Source: Allacma fusca (Eukaryota; Arthropoda; Collembola; Symphypleona; Sminthuridae). From it: DNA of 64,000 nt. The DNA lies in the NCBI GenBank assembly GCA_947179485.1, contig OX359247.1:27194801-27258800 (forward strand), read 5' to 3'. The position numbers were made by a program, and so were the translations under genes. The notes below the pieces were generated by a model that was not told where the DNA came from, did not search any database, and saw nothing but the letters and a program-made list of their open reading frames with translations. Shown here piece by piece: positions 11,134 to 21,547 of this stretch. Positions within the stretch are counted from its first letter, which is position 1; each line of letters opens with the position of its first letter.

Positions 11134-11870
11134 TACTGCACTGAGGAGTGCTAACTGCTTTTCTATTAACAGTAACAAAGGCATGCATGAGTTTCTGCAT
11201 CCTCGAGCGTTTTGGAGACCACAAAACTGCATAGTTTTTATGTCCACATCTATAGCGAACGATATCGTAATACTACGATAAATCGTTTGGACAGAACGAT
11301 AATTATCATCCAAGATCGTTACTCAAAAATGGACGCTATTAACGAGAATATCATATCGTCTTATCGTAATGAACATGCCTAATGCTTAATGACTGAGTTT
11401 TATTGCTCTATTAATTATTTTGTGGCATGCTGGACATGCAACAAATGAGAACGGACTTAGCACCCACTGGTTCAACATCCACACTAGCACCCACTTAGAA
11501 TTTTTTCTCGCGTCATATCGAGTTTCGGCAAAATGATTACATGACCGAGTAGGTCTAGTCATATGAACTTGAAATAAACTGTGATCAGCTTGGTGTAAAC
11601 TAGTCGGTACCAGAGTTGGACTGAATTGTTTCGACTTGATTCACTAAAAACGTCATATCTTTTAACAAATATGAATTTTGGCAAAATGATTAAATGGCCG
11701 AGTAGGTCCAGTCAACTGAACTTGAAATGAACTATAATCAGCTTGGTGTAACACTTATTTGGATATTTCATTACATTAATACTCAAATGTTAATACCCAA
11801 AACTATTTAGTTTACGTAGTTCACTGTCTTTGATTTGCTGAATAGTTAGTTTGTTGAATGTATTAGTTCT

Positions 11871-12190
11871 TCACCCGACTCCGTTGACGAAGACTACCCT
11901 TCTTTTCTTTTCTTCCGCCCTGGTCACTCTTTTCTCGTACAATCTTTCGCGCCTACGTTTTTCATCTTGCCGTCGTTCGGATCCTTTCTTTTCTTTTTGT
12001 AATTCCCTCCAGTCTTGAATTGGCACTCTCTCAAACTAGAATAATCATTACAAGATAACGAAGAGATGTAAATGTATAACTCCACCCCTGTTCATTGTTT
12101 CGCAATAGTTTCTTACCGATCTGCCCGAATGGAAGGATATCCCCCGAAGGTAGTCTACAGGACCCAGGCAACCTTCGCTTATCGCCCCTT
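11871..12190 (-). CDS. Unrecognised gene end or fragment, two exons, charged helix
   Basis: On the minus strand an open stretch from about 12190 to 12117 ends in a strong donor (ATCG/GTAAGA). An 81-bp intron follows (12036-12116, ending CTAG), then an in-phase exon 12035-11871 ending in TGA. The joined frame reads ...GCLGPVDYLRGISFH... then FERVPIQDW and a very basic segment rich in K/R/E (RRQDEKRRRERLYEKR), probably a long helix. The upstream limit and start codon are not visible. I do not recognise the family. It could be the 3' end of an unannotated gene or a remnant. Confidence 0.35.
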
Positions 12191-12199
12191 TTCCAACAC

Positions 12200-14280
12200 T
12201 TTCATTATGTCACTATTAGGGAAGTAACACAAATGATATCGCCAGCGCAGTAGGTAGGTTAAACCGGGATATAGGGACCTCAAGTGACATAGTAGGTGGA
12301 TAAATTTTTCGTTACATGATGTCATCGTTGTATTTCGTCAAATATCTGCATTACTCACTACAATAAATTTTTAACAAACATTTTCGGGAAATAAAATAAT
12401 GCCCTAATGTATTAACTATAATGATAAAAAAATCATAAGTTGTTTTCCTCGTTCATGAACTTTGAGCCGATCAATGGTAACTGTGGTCTAATTAAGAGAT
12501 GAAATCCCGAAATCCTATTCCTTTCTCAAAAGTTTTTTAAAAATAGATGGACGCTAAAGTGGAAGGCATTGTTTATTTTTACGCTTGCAAATTATCAATC
12601 CACGTGGATTCAAAATTACCGGCTACTACAACATTTCAAACATACAAAGCTCATTCATGATATCACAATCCAAGGAGGGTGGGTGGCTGGACTAAAAATT
12701 GATACCCAATGATGTAGGGGTAGGGGAGTAGCAAAATGCCTTCAACTGTGATGATGTCATTTGTGTCACTCCCCTTAAGCCTGGTGTCATATTCTTACCC
12801 AGGCTGACAGGTGATAAAATTAGGCAGAGGACCTACATTACAGGATAAATACGAAGCATTAGCTCGTCTGCAGTAGCTTTCGAAGATACTTTATAACAAC
12901 GGACAAGACACATTACCCCAGGCGGTTGGCCATCCGAATTAGTGCCCGTCTCTGCGTGAGGCTTGGTAGCCTTCCAAGCGTCAGGGAACTCGGATACGAC
13001 GGCATGTGGTCATTTATCAAGCTGCTGTACACTTGTAACTCTCCTTCCCATGGAAACACTGAAGTAATGGTTCGGATGGTTTTGAATCAAGGGCTCTGCA
13101 GCTAACTTGTACAATTTATGACACACGTTGATTTGTAGGGGAACATGGGACTTGGTTCCGCGCTAGCAGCTGTCGGTACCCATTGTTGAACTCAGTACCA
13201 CACTTGGATCGGGGTCGTACAGTGTTTGTTACTGTAAACGTTGAGAAACAAGCTGATCTGTGCAACCTTCGTGCGGGCTTTTCCTAGCCGTTCATGTTGG
13301 CGACGATCTTTGCAGTGATCTTCTGCCAATATTGACCTGTAGCTAGTGGCGTTGTTACGGCATGGTCTGGGCACGTGGAAGCTTCCTCAAGGCACGCAGG
13401 ATATCATTTAGTGCGTTGCCAACCATCTCGGATTCGGAGTACTACATATCGAATACGTGTTTCCTGCTCAACCTTCCCTTTTCTACTCTGATAAATTTAT
13501 CATACTGTGATAAACTTATGTTGGAAAAAAATACCGAAACATGTCGACTTATATATTGGAGTTTTTTCGATAATACCAGTCGCTCGGGCAACACCAAGAG
13601 CACAGAATGAGAAGGAATTAATTAAAATTTAATTGAAAAAAAATATAACAAAATTGCCCAATGTCAAGCAACGGTTCCACTACAAACAAGCAAACCGTCA
13701 CCAGCTTTTGTGTCCTACCATTATTATCACCTAGAGGAAATGTGTGATGTATAGTTGTCAGTGTGTTGTCCACGTGCAGCGTATGGTACTCGCGTACACA
13801 AAGGGTCAGTACTTTCCTGACGTAATACAACGCTTTTCCCGTTGTTGTGGACATCAACTACTTCTTCAGCAAGTACTTCAGATCGTGAACTTCGTCTGAC
13901 TGTTATGGATAGTGCGCACGAAGCTCCAACACCAAAGTTTTCATCAGGTGTGCTCGACAAACGTGGAAATTGACATGAAAAGGCTCACGCTGATTGCACA
14001 GTTCCATGTAGCACATGTTGAGGACTAGCACGTAAAAACAGGAATAGGTTGCTCTAAAGTAGCAGCAGACTTTCGCTTTTCCTCTTCTCGGCCGTCCACG
14101 CTTGCATTACACTGTTTTTGTCCAGAATGTTACATGTTGTGTACCAAAAAATTCACCACTACGCAATGAGTCAAAATAGTAAATAATATTCAATGAACTA
14201 TATCTATATCTATATGATTTTTGCAGAGTGTAACCTGTGTATAAACAAATTGACCAGTATGCAATAAGTAACAGCTTACC
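12200..14280. other. Intergenic stretch, nothing recognised
   Basis: Several frames of 60-86 codons exist (for example 13192-13374 and 13727-13960 on the minus strand), but none has a recognisable domain, splice pattern or terminal repeat. Confidence 0.35.
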
Positions 14281-14288
14281 CTTAGAAT

Positions 14289-14902
14289 TAGAGCATCTCG
14301 GGCGGTTAAAATTTGCGGGTAAGCCCGTAAAAACCCGTGACAAAATTCATGAGGTGCATGCGGGATCAGGGGTTGTAAAAGTAGATTGGCTTAAAAACAT
14401 GAAGCGATTTTCAAACGTTTGTAATTTTGCCATTAAAAAACGCCTTAACATTCAATGTCAACGAACTAAGTTACTTGAAATAGCCAGAAAATCTTAAGTT
14501 TGGAAAACATTTAACCAGATACTGGTTGACTATATGTTTCCATAAATTATGTGAAGTGCAATGAGTGCAGGAATTTTTTAGCAGGCAATCGCGCCAAGGA
14601 CGGACATCAACTCTGTTCAAACATAATGGTAAGAATTCTTCATTGGAAGCAACCCCAGGTCTTACCAATTTCATTTAAAAAAGACGGAAATGGAAGATAG
14701 AATAAGCAAATTGTTCTGGGTCTATAGTTACGGATTTGCAAGCTGAACTAGTATTAGCGGGCGGGCTACGGGCTTTTTTAAATTTTACGGGCCGGGCCGG
14801 GCTTTATCGTTGAACTTTAATTTCGGGCCGGGCGGGCACGGGTAATAATTTACGAGCCGCGGGATGGCACGGGCCTAAAATATCCCACGTTGTGATGCTC
14901 TA
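14289..14902. mobile_element. Non-autonomous hAT-type element with GGGCCGGGC/TTTACGGG words
   Basis: Ends: TAGAGCATCTCGGGCGG at the left; the right end reads TAGAGCATCACAACGTGGG on the minus strand. A perfect 8-bp duplication CTTAGAAT flanks it (14281-14288 and 14903-14910). Inside each end are GC-rich words (GCGGGTAAGCCCG, ACGGGCCGGGCC) separated by TTAAAATTT. It is 614 bp and non-coding. A fragment of the same family lies at 11064-11133. Confidence 0.75.
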
Positions 14903-14910
14903 CTTAGAAT

Positions 14911-15765
14911 CATATACCGAATTATTAACAAATTTAAAGACGTGTTATACTAACATACAAACAAAGGAATGAATTTAAATCCAGTTTAATATAATGTGTT
15001 AATATAACCTTAACCGGGTATGAAAAATTGGTTCCCGAAAACTCGAGTATTGGTGCGGGTATAGATACCAGATACTACAATAGTGCATTTCGGGTACGGA
15101 TAGGGGTATATGTATCAATTTTATGTACCCAGAGCCAAACACTGGTATTGACAAAAGTAAGACTAAGTCCATAAATTTTCTGAAAACATTTTCGAGTTAT
15201 ATCATTTCTAGATGAGTTGCTATTTTTGATTTTTAGTTGTTAATTTTCACCGTTTTAATATTTTGGTGCTCCATTAGCCCGTCAATTTTCGGTAGCTGTA
15301 ACCGGGGATATCTCTGAATCCTGTTTTTATATTTCTTTGTACCAATTTTCAAAAATGTTCTACAATCAGATATGTTGAGCTCAGGTTCTAAATCTTTGTC
15401 ATCATATTTTGCGACTAACAATGCATCGCATGGGTAAGGGTAGTACCTACATATTTGGGTCCATGCCCACGTACAGAATTTTTGTACACACCAAAGCGGT
15501 GCACTGCCGAACCAAGTATACCAAGTTTTTGATACCGATTTTTACCAAATAAAATGCGTTTACGTTTAAAATCAAATAACGAACGCAATTGTGGTATTAA
15601 ATGTTGTACCCTGTGTATACACCCCATATATTTTTTGCGTAACTCTATCAGTACAACGTGTACCAAAATTTCAAATCATCTAATTTCTTGATTGCTGTAC
15701 TTCATGCAACAATACATAGAGAAGTTACAAGTTCGCTGACAGTGCTGTACACATTGGGATACTAC
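14911..15765. repeat. Intergenic stretch with a GGGTAT-word array
   Basis: At 15005-15140 the words ACCGGGTATG, GTGCGGGTATAGATACC, CGGGTACGGATAGGGGTA and TGTACCC recur, resembling arrays inside the foldback element at 15775-18292. No terminal repeats or target duplication were found. The rest shows no gene. Confidence 0.35.
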
Positions 15766-15774
15766 GGACCATAA

Positions 15775-18292
15775 TGAAGTAAAATTTTAGCCGACATTCG
15801 ACATGTGTCGGGAGATTTTAGCCGACAATTGTCGGACGACAATGTCGGGCGATTTTGGCCGACATCCGACGCGGAAACGTTTCTAGCCGACGAGACATTT
15901 CGAGATAGTAGCCGATATCCGACATTGTCGGCGAGAATCCAGCGACATTGTCGGGATTTGTATGGATTTTAGCCGACATGTCGGGTGATTTTAGCCGACT
16001 TGTGTCGCGAGAAAGTAGATTTTAGCCGACACGTTATTTTTTACAATTCTAGCCGACATCCGACATATGTCGGGAGATTTCAGCCGACATGAAAATAGTC
16101 GCCTCAAAACGCATGTAAGTTAAGAATATTGGAAAAAACTATAATTTTAATAATTTAAAACTGGATTACGTGATAACATGATAGAAAAAACTGTATTTAT
16201 TTTACATTTACTCCTGTGCTGATGACGGGAATGTTCTACTATTTGCAAGTACTTATTGCATGCGTGCCGTCTAATAAAACGTGATACTATGTTGTAATTC
16301 AATTTAATTTAAAGATCTTGACCTCTTCCATTCTATTTTTGATTTTTAAACGATTTTGTGCGTAATCTTTTAATGGATCTGCTAGTATGCAAGTTTGAAG
16401 TTATTTTTATTTCTACTCGACAACGCTTCTAATTTTTTTTAATCTTGGATGAAAATATACAATATCAAATATTGCAATGTTAATTACAATAACAATTACA
16501 ATGTTCGAGTTTTTTCCGGTACGGGTACAATGCTGGTACAGGTACATAGTTTGAGATTACATTTCGGTTACGGGTATGAAAAATGTGTACCCGGATTAGG
16601 GTATCTACTGGGGACAATATTTTTGTCCCGTCGACAATTCTGTCCAGTCCCGAAATCCTCGGGACAAAAAAAATCGTCCCGATTCAGTCCCGAAATTACA
16701 TCGGGACAAAATTTTGGCCCGAAACTGTCCCGATCCCGGTCCCGAAAACCTCGGGACGTCCCGTCCTCGTTATAATATCAGTCTTATGAAATGCTCCAAA
16801 TTCCATCATTTCTATAAGAATACCTCCAATAATTTACTTTAAAAAATATTTACATGTAGTACAACAAATTTTAAACTGAACAATTTCCATACATATTCAT
16901 TTTTACAGCAATAGTATACTATATGTATTTTTTTCTGTCCCGAACTATTGTTCCGTCCCGTTCCGAAATCCTCGGGACAAAAAAATTCGTCCCGATTCAG
17001 TCCCGAAATAACATGGAGACAACAATTCTGTCCCGAAACTGTCCCGATCCCGTCCCGAAAACCTCGGGATGTCCCTAACCCGGATACTTGGGTATGGGTA
17101 CGGGTATAGATACCCAATAATGCAATACCCGCACTTCGCGAACGGATACACCGATTTTTCGTACAGAACTGGTCAATGTCAGCGAAGCTTTTGTGGCAAA
17201 TTCGGGTGTCAGCGTTAATGCTAGACCTGGAGTTTGGATACATAACAGTAGTCCCTCTTAAGGTAAAACTGACTGCATACTGCATCTTGTTAGGGCCGTT
17301 TGAAACCTTTCCGTTGAGGCTAATCCCCCTTACATGAGTTTTGAGAAGACCTTGAAGGTGTTTGACCATGATGATCTGACATTTCCTGTACTACCCGGTT
17401 CACAGTGAATTATCCCCGGGAATTGTAAGAGGTCATTGTGGTAACTTAAATGATAGAATAGCATAACCTTCCTACGTCACTAATGCTATATTCCTTAAAA
17501 TTTATGCGTTTCGATTACTGTAGCACAAAATGTTTGGGCCAAAGTGGTTCAAATGCAAATGCTTCGGAAAATAATGATCGAGGAGTGTAAAAGGGCGGTC
17601 CCAGGAAAATACCCTTAGACTGTTTTTCTTAAAAGGGAAAATCAGTTTTCATATCCAACGACAATGGTTAACACGATAGAAATGTGAAAACATATGTTTT
17701 CCCAGTTTTACCTCTTCAAAATAATAGTTGAACGTCATCCAACATGTCGGAAGATAAACTATTTTTATGTCGGCTGAAATCTCCAGACATATTATTTCGA
17801 ATGTCGGAAGAAAACCAATTTTTTCATGTCGGCTGAAATCTCCAGACATATTTCGGATGTCAGAAGAAGAAAAAAATCATGTCGGCTCTCATCTCCCGAC
17901 ATATTCCCGATTGCGGAGGAAGAAAAATTTCGTGTCGGGTAAAATCTCCCGACATGTCGGATGTCAGAAGAAAAAAAAATTAATGTCGGCTAAAATCTGT
18001 CGACATATGTCAGATGTCGGAAGAAGAAACAAATTTTCATGTCGAGTAAAATCTCCCGACATGTCGGATGTCGGAAGCAGAAAAAATCATGGCGGGTAAA
18101 ATCACTCGACTCATATGTCGGATGTCGGATAAAATCAACATTTTGTCAGATGTCGTCTAGAATTGTAAAAAATAACGTATCGGCTAAAATCCACTTTCAC
18201 CCGACACAAGTCGGCTAAAATCCATACAAATCTCGACAATGTCGGTGGATTCTCGCCGACAATTTCGGATGTCGGCTAAAATTTTATTTCCC
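15775..18292. mobile_element. Foldback-type element (2.5 kb) with GCCGACAT-word arms
   Basis: The two ends are long inverted arms (15775-16095 and 17740-18292) made of degenerate TTTTAGCCGACATCCGACA-type words. The minus strand of the right arm aligns with the left arm, including a shared ACGTTATTTTTTACAATTCTAG block. The outer ends both contain TAAAATTTTAGCCGAC. A perfect 9-bp direct repeat GGACCATAA flanks the element (15766-15774 and 18293-18301). Nine-bp duplications are known for foldback and MULE-type elements. The middle holds GGGTAC words and a GTCCCGAAA-word block (16606-17080), itself probably nested. No transposase was seen. Confidence 0.75.
16606..17080. repeat. GTCCCG/CGGGAC-word block, probably nested element
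   Basis: Two similar segments (about 16606-16765 and 16930-17080) repeat CCTCGGGACAAAAAAATCGTCCCGATTCAG-like wording in parts, with GTCCC or GGGAC every 10-20 bp. They interrupt a GGGTAC-word array that resumes on both sides (16505-16605 and 17085-17150), which suggests insertion of one element into another. Confidence 0.45.
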
Positions 18293-18301
18293 GGACCATA
18301 A

Positions 18302-18716
18302 ATAGCTTGAGAGGCTAAGGGTTAAGTATTATGTCATGCAAAATTTCAGTAAAATGTTCTACCACCCAACTCTGTAAAGCTAATGTATCAATCACCACTA
18401 CCCACCCAAAGTAACCCAACGCAGCCGCATTTTATGCAGATTACAAACGACAGGGATTCAATAAAATGCAGGATAGCGGGATGTTATATTTATGTGTTAT
18501 ATTGAGTGATCCCGCATCCCAACCCGCATTTTCATGAGTCATGCTGCCATCACACTATCCCTCATGTTGTTGAAGCCCCAACCAAACCAAACTACATGCT
18601 ACATGCCTGTAGTATGTACACATGGAAAATACTTGAACATTTCTGATTTCGGAACAGTTTTCAGCAGAGATGCGCAGCCTTCCAAGAAGACTTCCTTCAA
18701 GGCGGAAAGGTAACTT
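18302..18716. other. Stretch between the foldback and gypsy elements
   Basis: No gene. The last 75 bp contain CCTTCCAAGAAGACTTCCTTC. GAAGGAAGCCTTC-like words resume beyond the retrotransposon at 28355-28460, so the LTR element probably landed inside an older word-array element. ACTT at 18713-18716 is the left target duplication of the LTR element. Confidence 0.4.
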
Positions 18717-19897
18717 TGTAATGAACCACCTAGCTTATTACCTGTGCTATGTAATAATGGTAGTAGCATATACAAAAGTCTGAATAAATATAGTTGGTTT
18801 TATTCAAGTATCCCAGCGAATGAGTTATAATAAATTACCCAGGAACCATTTACCGTGAGGTAGAGGCGCAAATAAATATATACAATACGACTGACGTCTT
18901 CCCTAGATCACACTTACATCCCTTATTAACTCGGTATAGCTCTGATATTAGTAATAATTAGAGACAATGATCAGTATAATAGTGAGGACTCACACTTGTG
19001 GTAGTTTTACAAGTTCTGACAATTATATTGGGCTCACGTTAAAGATACGGACTCATCCTTAATTAATTACCTATTATATCCCTGGAAGAAGTTTTCCTCG
19101 GCAGAATGCCCTAAACCTAAGAGGAGGCCCTACTCTGCACCTCTAGCGAGAGTGTAGAGTCCTATCAGAGCCGGACCCTATCCCACAAGTACGGGAAAGA
19201 TGGTACCTGTAGGCTAATATACGCCGTGGAAGTGGCTAGGGACTTATACAGCACACAACCGAGAATATAGTGGCATATACGCATAGGATAGATTTCATAA
19301 TAATTTAATATAGAGCCAATATACGAAAAATAAATATGCTGCAACAATATAGCAAGGCTAATAAAGCTAGCAGCAATATAGAATAATATATAGGGTAGGT
19401 AAGTATAAATTCCCAGGTCGTACCTATGAAGATTTCCTACTTGAGAGAAATCCAACAGGACAGGGTATGGAGAATCGTACCTGCAAATATAAAAAAGTCA
19501 AGTAGGTAGGTACGACTCTTCATATCCTACCAAACGGCATACCCTAATAAAATGATTGAGAAGAAATCATAGAAGGGTTCTTACCAATGAGAGTAGGATT
19601 ATGCCGAAAATAGGTAGAGATGTAGTTGGGGCAGGCACTTGTGAAGAGAGAATGGAGCTGGATATGATGTATGTAATGGAATGGCAGGGATTAGGTAGGG
19701 TTATGTGGAGGATGTGTGAGCAAGAGGTGAGTGGATGGGGAAAAGGGTAGCTCCGCCCTCGCGGTAAGTGTAGTACTTTGAATTGTACTGTGTGTGTGGG
19801 AGCAGGAGTAAGTCAGGTAAGTATTTTTTCCTTTTCATAATGTTAGTTTAATTTATAATTACTAGGTAAGCATACATAATTCAATAAAATTATGACA
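18717..19897 (-). repeat. 3' LTR of the gypsy element
   Basis: 1181 bp, starting TGTAATGAACC and ending ATTATGACA on the plus strand. It has the same length as its partner at 27128-28308. Differences seen are T/C near 18805, G/A near 19146, T/G near 19411, A/G near 19439 and four more near the right end. Confidence 0.95.
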
Positions 19898-19910
19898 ATT
19901 CTCCCCTTTT
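19898..19910 (-). other. Polypurine tract
   Basis: On the minus strand AAAAGGGGAGAAT sits directly before the 3' LTR, the expected place of the plus-strand primer. This confirms the element's orientation. Confidence 0.8.
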
Positions 19911-20296
19911 AATGGGAGTAGGACTACTGTATATGACCATTAAACACATCAGTCTGGATGAACACAATAAATATTCATAAGAGTGATAATATAATTCATA
20001 GAGAGCAAACAGAGTAACTTGATTCATTCTAGAAGAACACAATAATCCCGTAAGGTAGAGAACACACATCAAAAATATCTTATATCATATGAACACGATA
20101 ATTCAGTCTGAGGAAAACAAATATGGTTATCGAAGAGAACAATCACACAAAACATCTGTCTCAAAGAACACGATAATCTGTATAAGAGCAATTATAATAA
20201 TCGTAGGGAACAATCACCGGTTACATAGTAACATCCTATGTATAATTGAGGACTAGATACCAAAAACATAATTGGCACAATAAGGAAGAATGAGAG

Positions 20297-21547
20297 TTAG
20301 TCGTGATCAGGAGAATTGGATTCAACCAAGAAACTAGCTAAACACTGACTTAAATCACGATTAGCAAGGTTAGCTGTCTGATACCAGTCACAGAATTCGG
20401 TAGCCTTTCGATCACAGTCATCTAGGTTGAAATCATAGACACCAGCAAAAAATTTCACGGCGATTGCATGGACATCGATGGCGGAAGGCGGATCTGTTGG
20501 AGACGACGGACTTGCAAGAGGGGAATTCGGCGAAGATAGTATTCCCATAGGAGCAGGCGAGACAGTCGGTTTGGCGCGCCGAGGGTCGATCTGTACACTG
20601 GGGTCAGAGTCATAGGTTGATGTAACAGTGGAATCGGAGCTACTTGAGCTGTCGGAATCCTCACCCTCGGAGGTGTCAGAGTTTCGAGTCTCTTGTCCTT
20701 TTGCACCGTCTGTACCTGGATCTTCTAAGTCCCTGTCATCGTCGGAAGATCCGATAAGTTCCACAATCAATCCCGGTTTTTTTATAGTCGGTGGGGGAGA
20801 GGCGCGTTTACGGACAGGAGATACAATCGGAGCTAACGTTCGTTTGGTTGATGGAGATCGCTTAAAGCTTCTGGGATCACGGCCAGTAGGGCCATCCGTT
20901 GGAATAATAGCAGGTGACTTGCGCAGCCTAGCCTCAGGAAAGACTTGAGCTGGAACATATTGAAGGGGGTTTTGAAGTAATGGAAGGTCCCACCGAGTGC
21001 TTTTGACGGAAGCTTGCAAAATTTTAGATGGAGGATCAAAAAGAGGTTCACTAGAAGCATCAGGGTCTTGTTTGGTAGCGGCACGTTGATCAAGTCGCTG
21101 GTAGAAGCTCGTTTGTCGGAGGGCTTGTTTCGTTACGTCGGCACGCTTAGACTTGATCCCATCGACGTATAGAATGGGTATTTGGTGAGGTGCGGAGGTC
21201 GACTGGTGCCGCACGGATTTACCTTTTAGATGGCACAGACTTCCAGTGTCCTTAGGTAAGGGGTGTGTAGTGGACCCAGTAAGGCGACCGTTTTGGCACA
21301 TAGTCGGAGGTAGAGAAGCGATAACATGGAAAACATGGTCTACAGGCATTCCCTTCGCAGCAGGTGGTTCGTAAGGTGGTATGGGTAAGACACGAGATTC
21401 AGGTTCCAGGTGACGCGGGACATGAAACGAGCGGGAGCTGGATCCCCAGTGAGTTCGAATGGTGACTAGAATTTGTGAGGGAGACCAAACATGATGCCCA
21501 ATTTCTGACAGCGACGGACAGTCGATCTCTCCTGGGGGGTCAGTCAT
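20297..21547 (-). CDS. Third ORF of the gypsy element (416 aa, unknown function)
   Basis: The frame is open further upstream (to 22135), but that part overlaps pol in another frame. The most likely start is the ATG at 21547-21545, which overlaps the pol terminator in the string ATGACTGA, an arrangement that suits termination-reinitiation. The product starts MTDPPGEIDCPSL. It is rich in proline and serine and has a basic patch (SPSTKRTLAPIVSPVRKRA). An acidic serine run follows (SEGEDSDSSSSSDS), then a more ordered C-terminal region of about 60 residues (IAVKFFAGVYDFNLDDCDRK, EFCDWY). I see no signal peptide, transmembrane segment or envelope feature, so it is not an obvious env. It could be an accessory or nuclear protein. 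The frame is intact in this copy although pol is not. I do not recognise a family. Confidence 0.6.
   Translation of the reverse strand: MTDPPGEIDCPSLSEIGHHVWSPSQILVTIRTHWGSSSRSFHVPRHLEPESRVLPIPPYEPPAAKGMPVDHVFHVIASLPPTMCQNGRLTGSTTHPLPKDTGSLCHLKGKSVRHQSTSAPHQIPILYVDGIKSKRADVTKQALRQTSFYQRLDQRAATKQDPDASSEPLFDPPSKILQASVKSTRWDLPLLQNPLQYVPAQVFPEARLRKSPAIIPTDGPTGRDPRSFKRSPSTKRTLAPIVSPVRKRASPPPTIKKPGLIVELIGSSDDDRDLEDPGTDGAKGQETRNSDTSEGEDSDSSSSSDSTVTSTYDSDPSVQIDPRRAKPTVSPAPMGILSSPNSPLASPSSPTDPPSAIDVHAIAVKFFAGVYDFNLDDCDRKATEFCDWYQTANLANRDLSQCLASFLVESNSPDHD

Noticed and set aside
13192..13374. 60-codon minus frame resembling a charged nuclear protein
   Set aside because: Too short, with no splice partner and no repeat or family signature.
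19165..19455. 96-codon frame in the left LTR, repeated at 27576-27866 in the right LTR, looking conserved and membrane-like
   Set aside because: The two copies are alike only because the LTRs are alike. The hydrophobic look follows from AT-rich sequence and there is no independent support.
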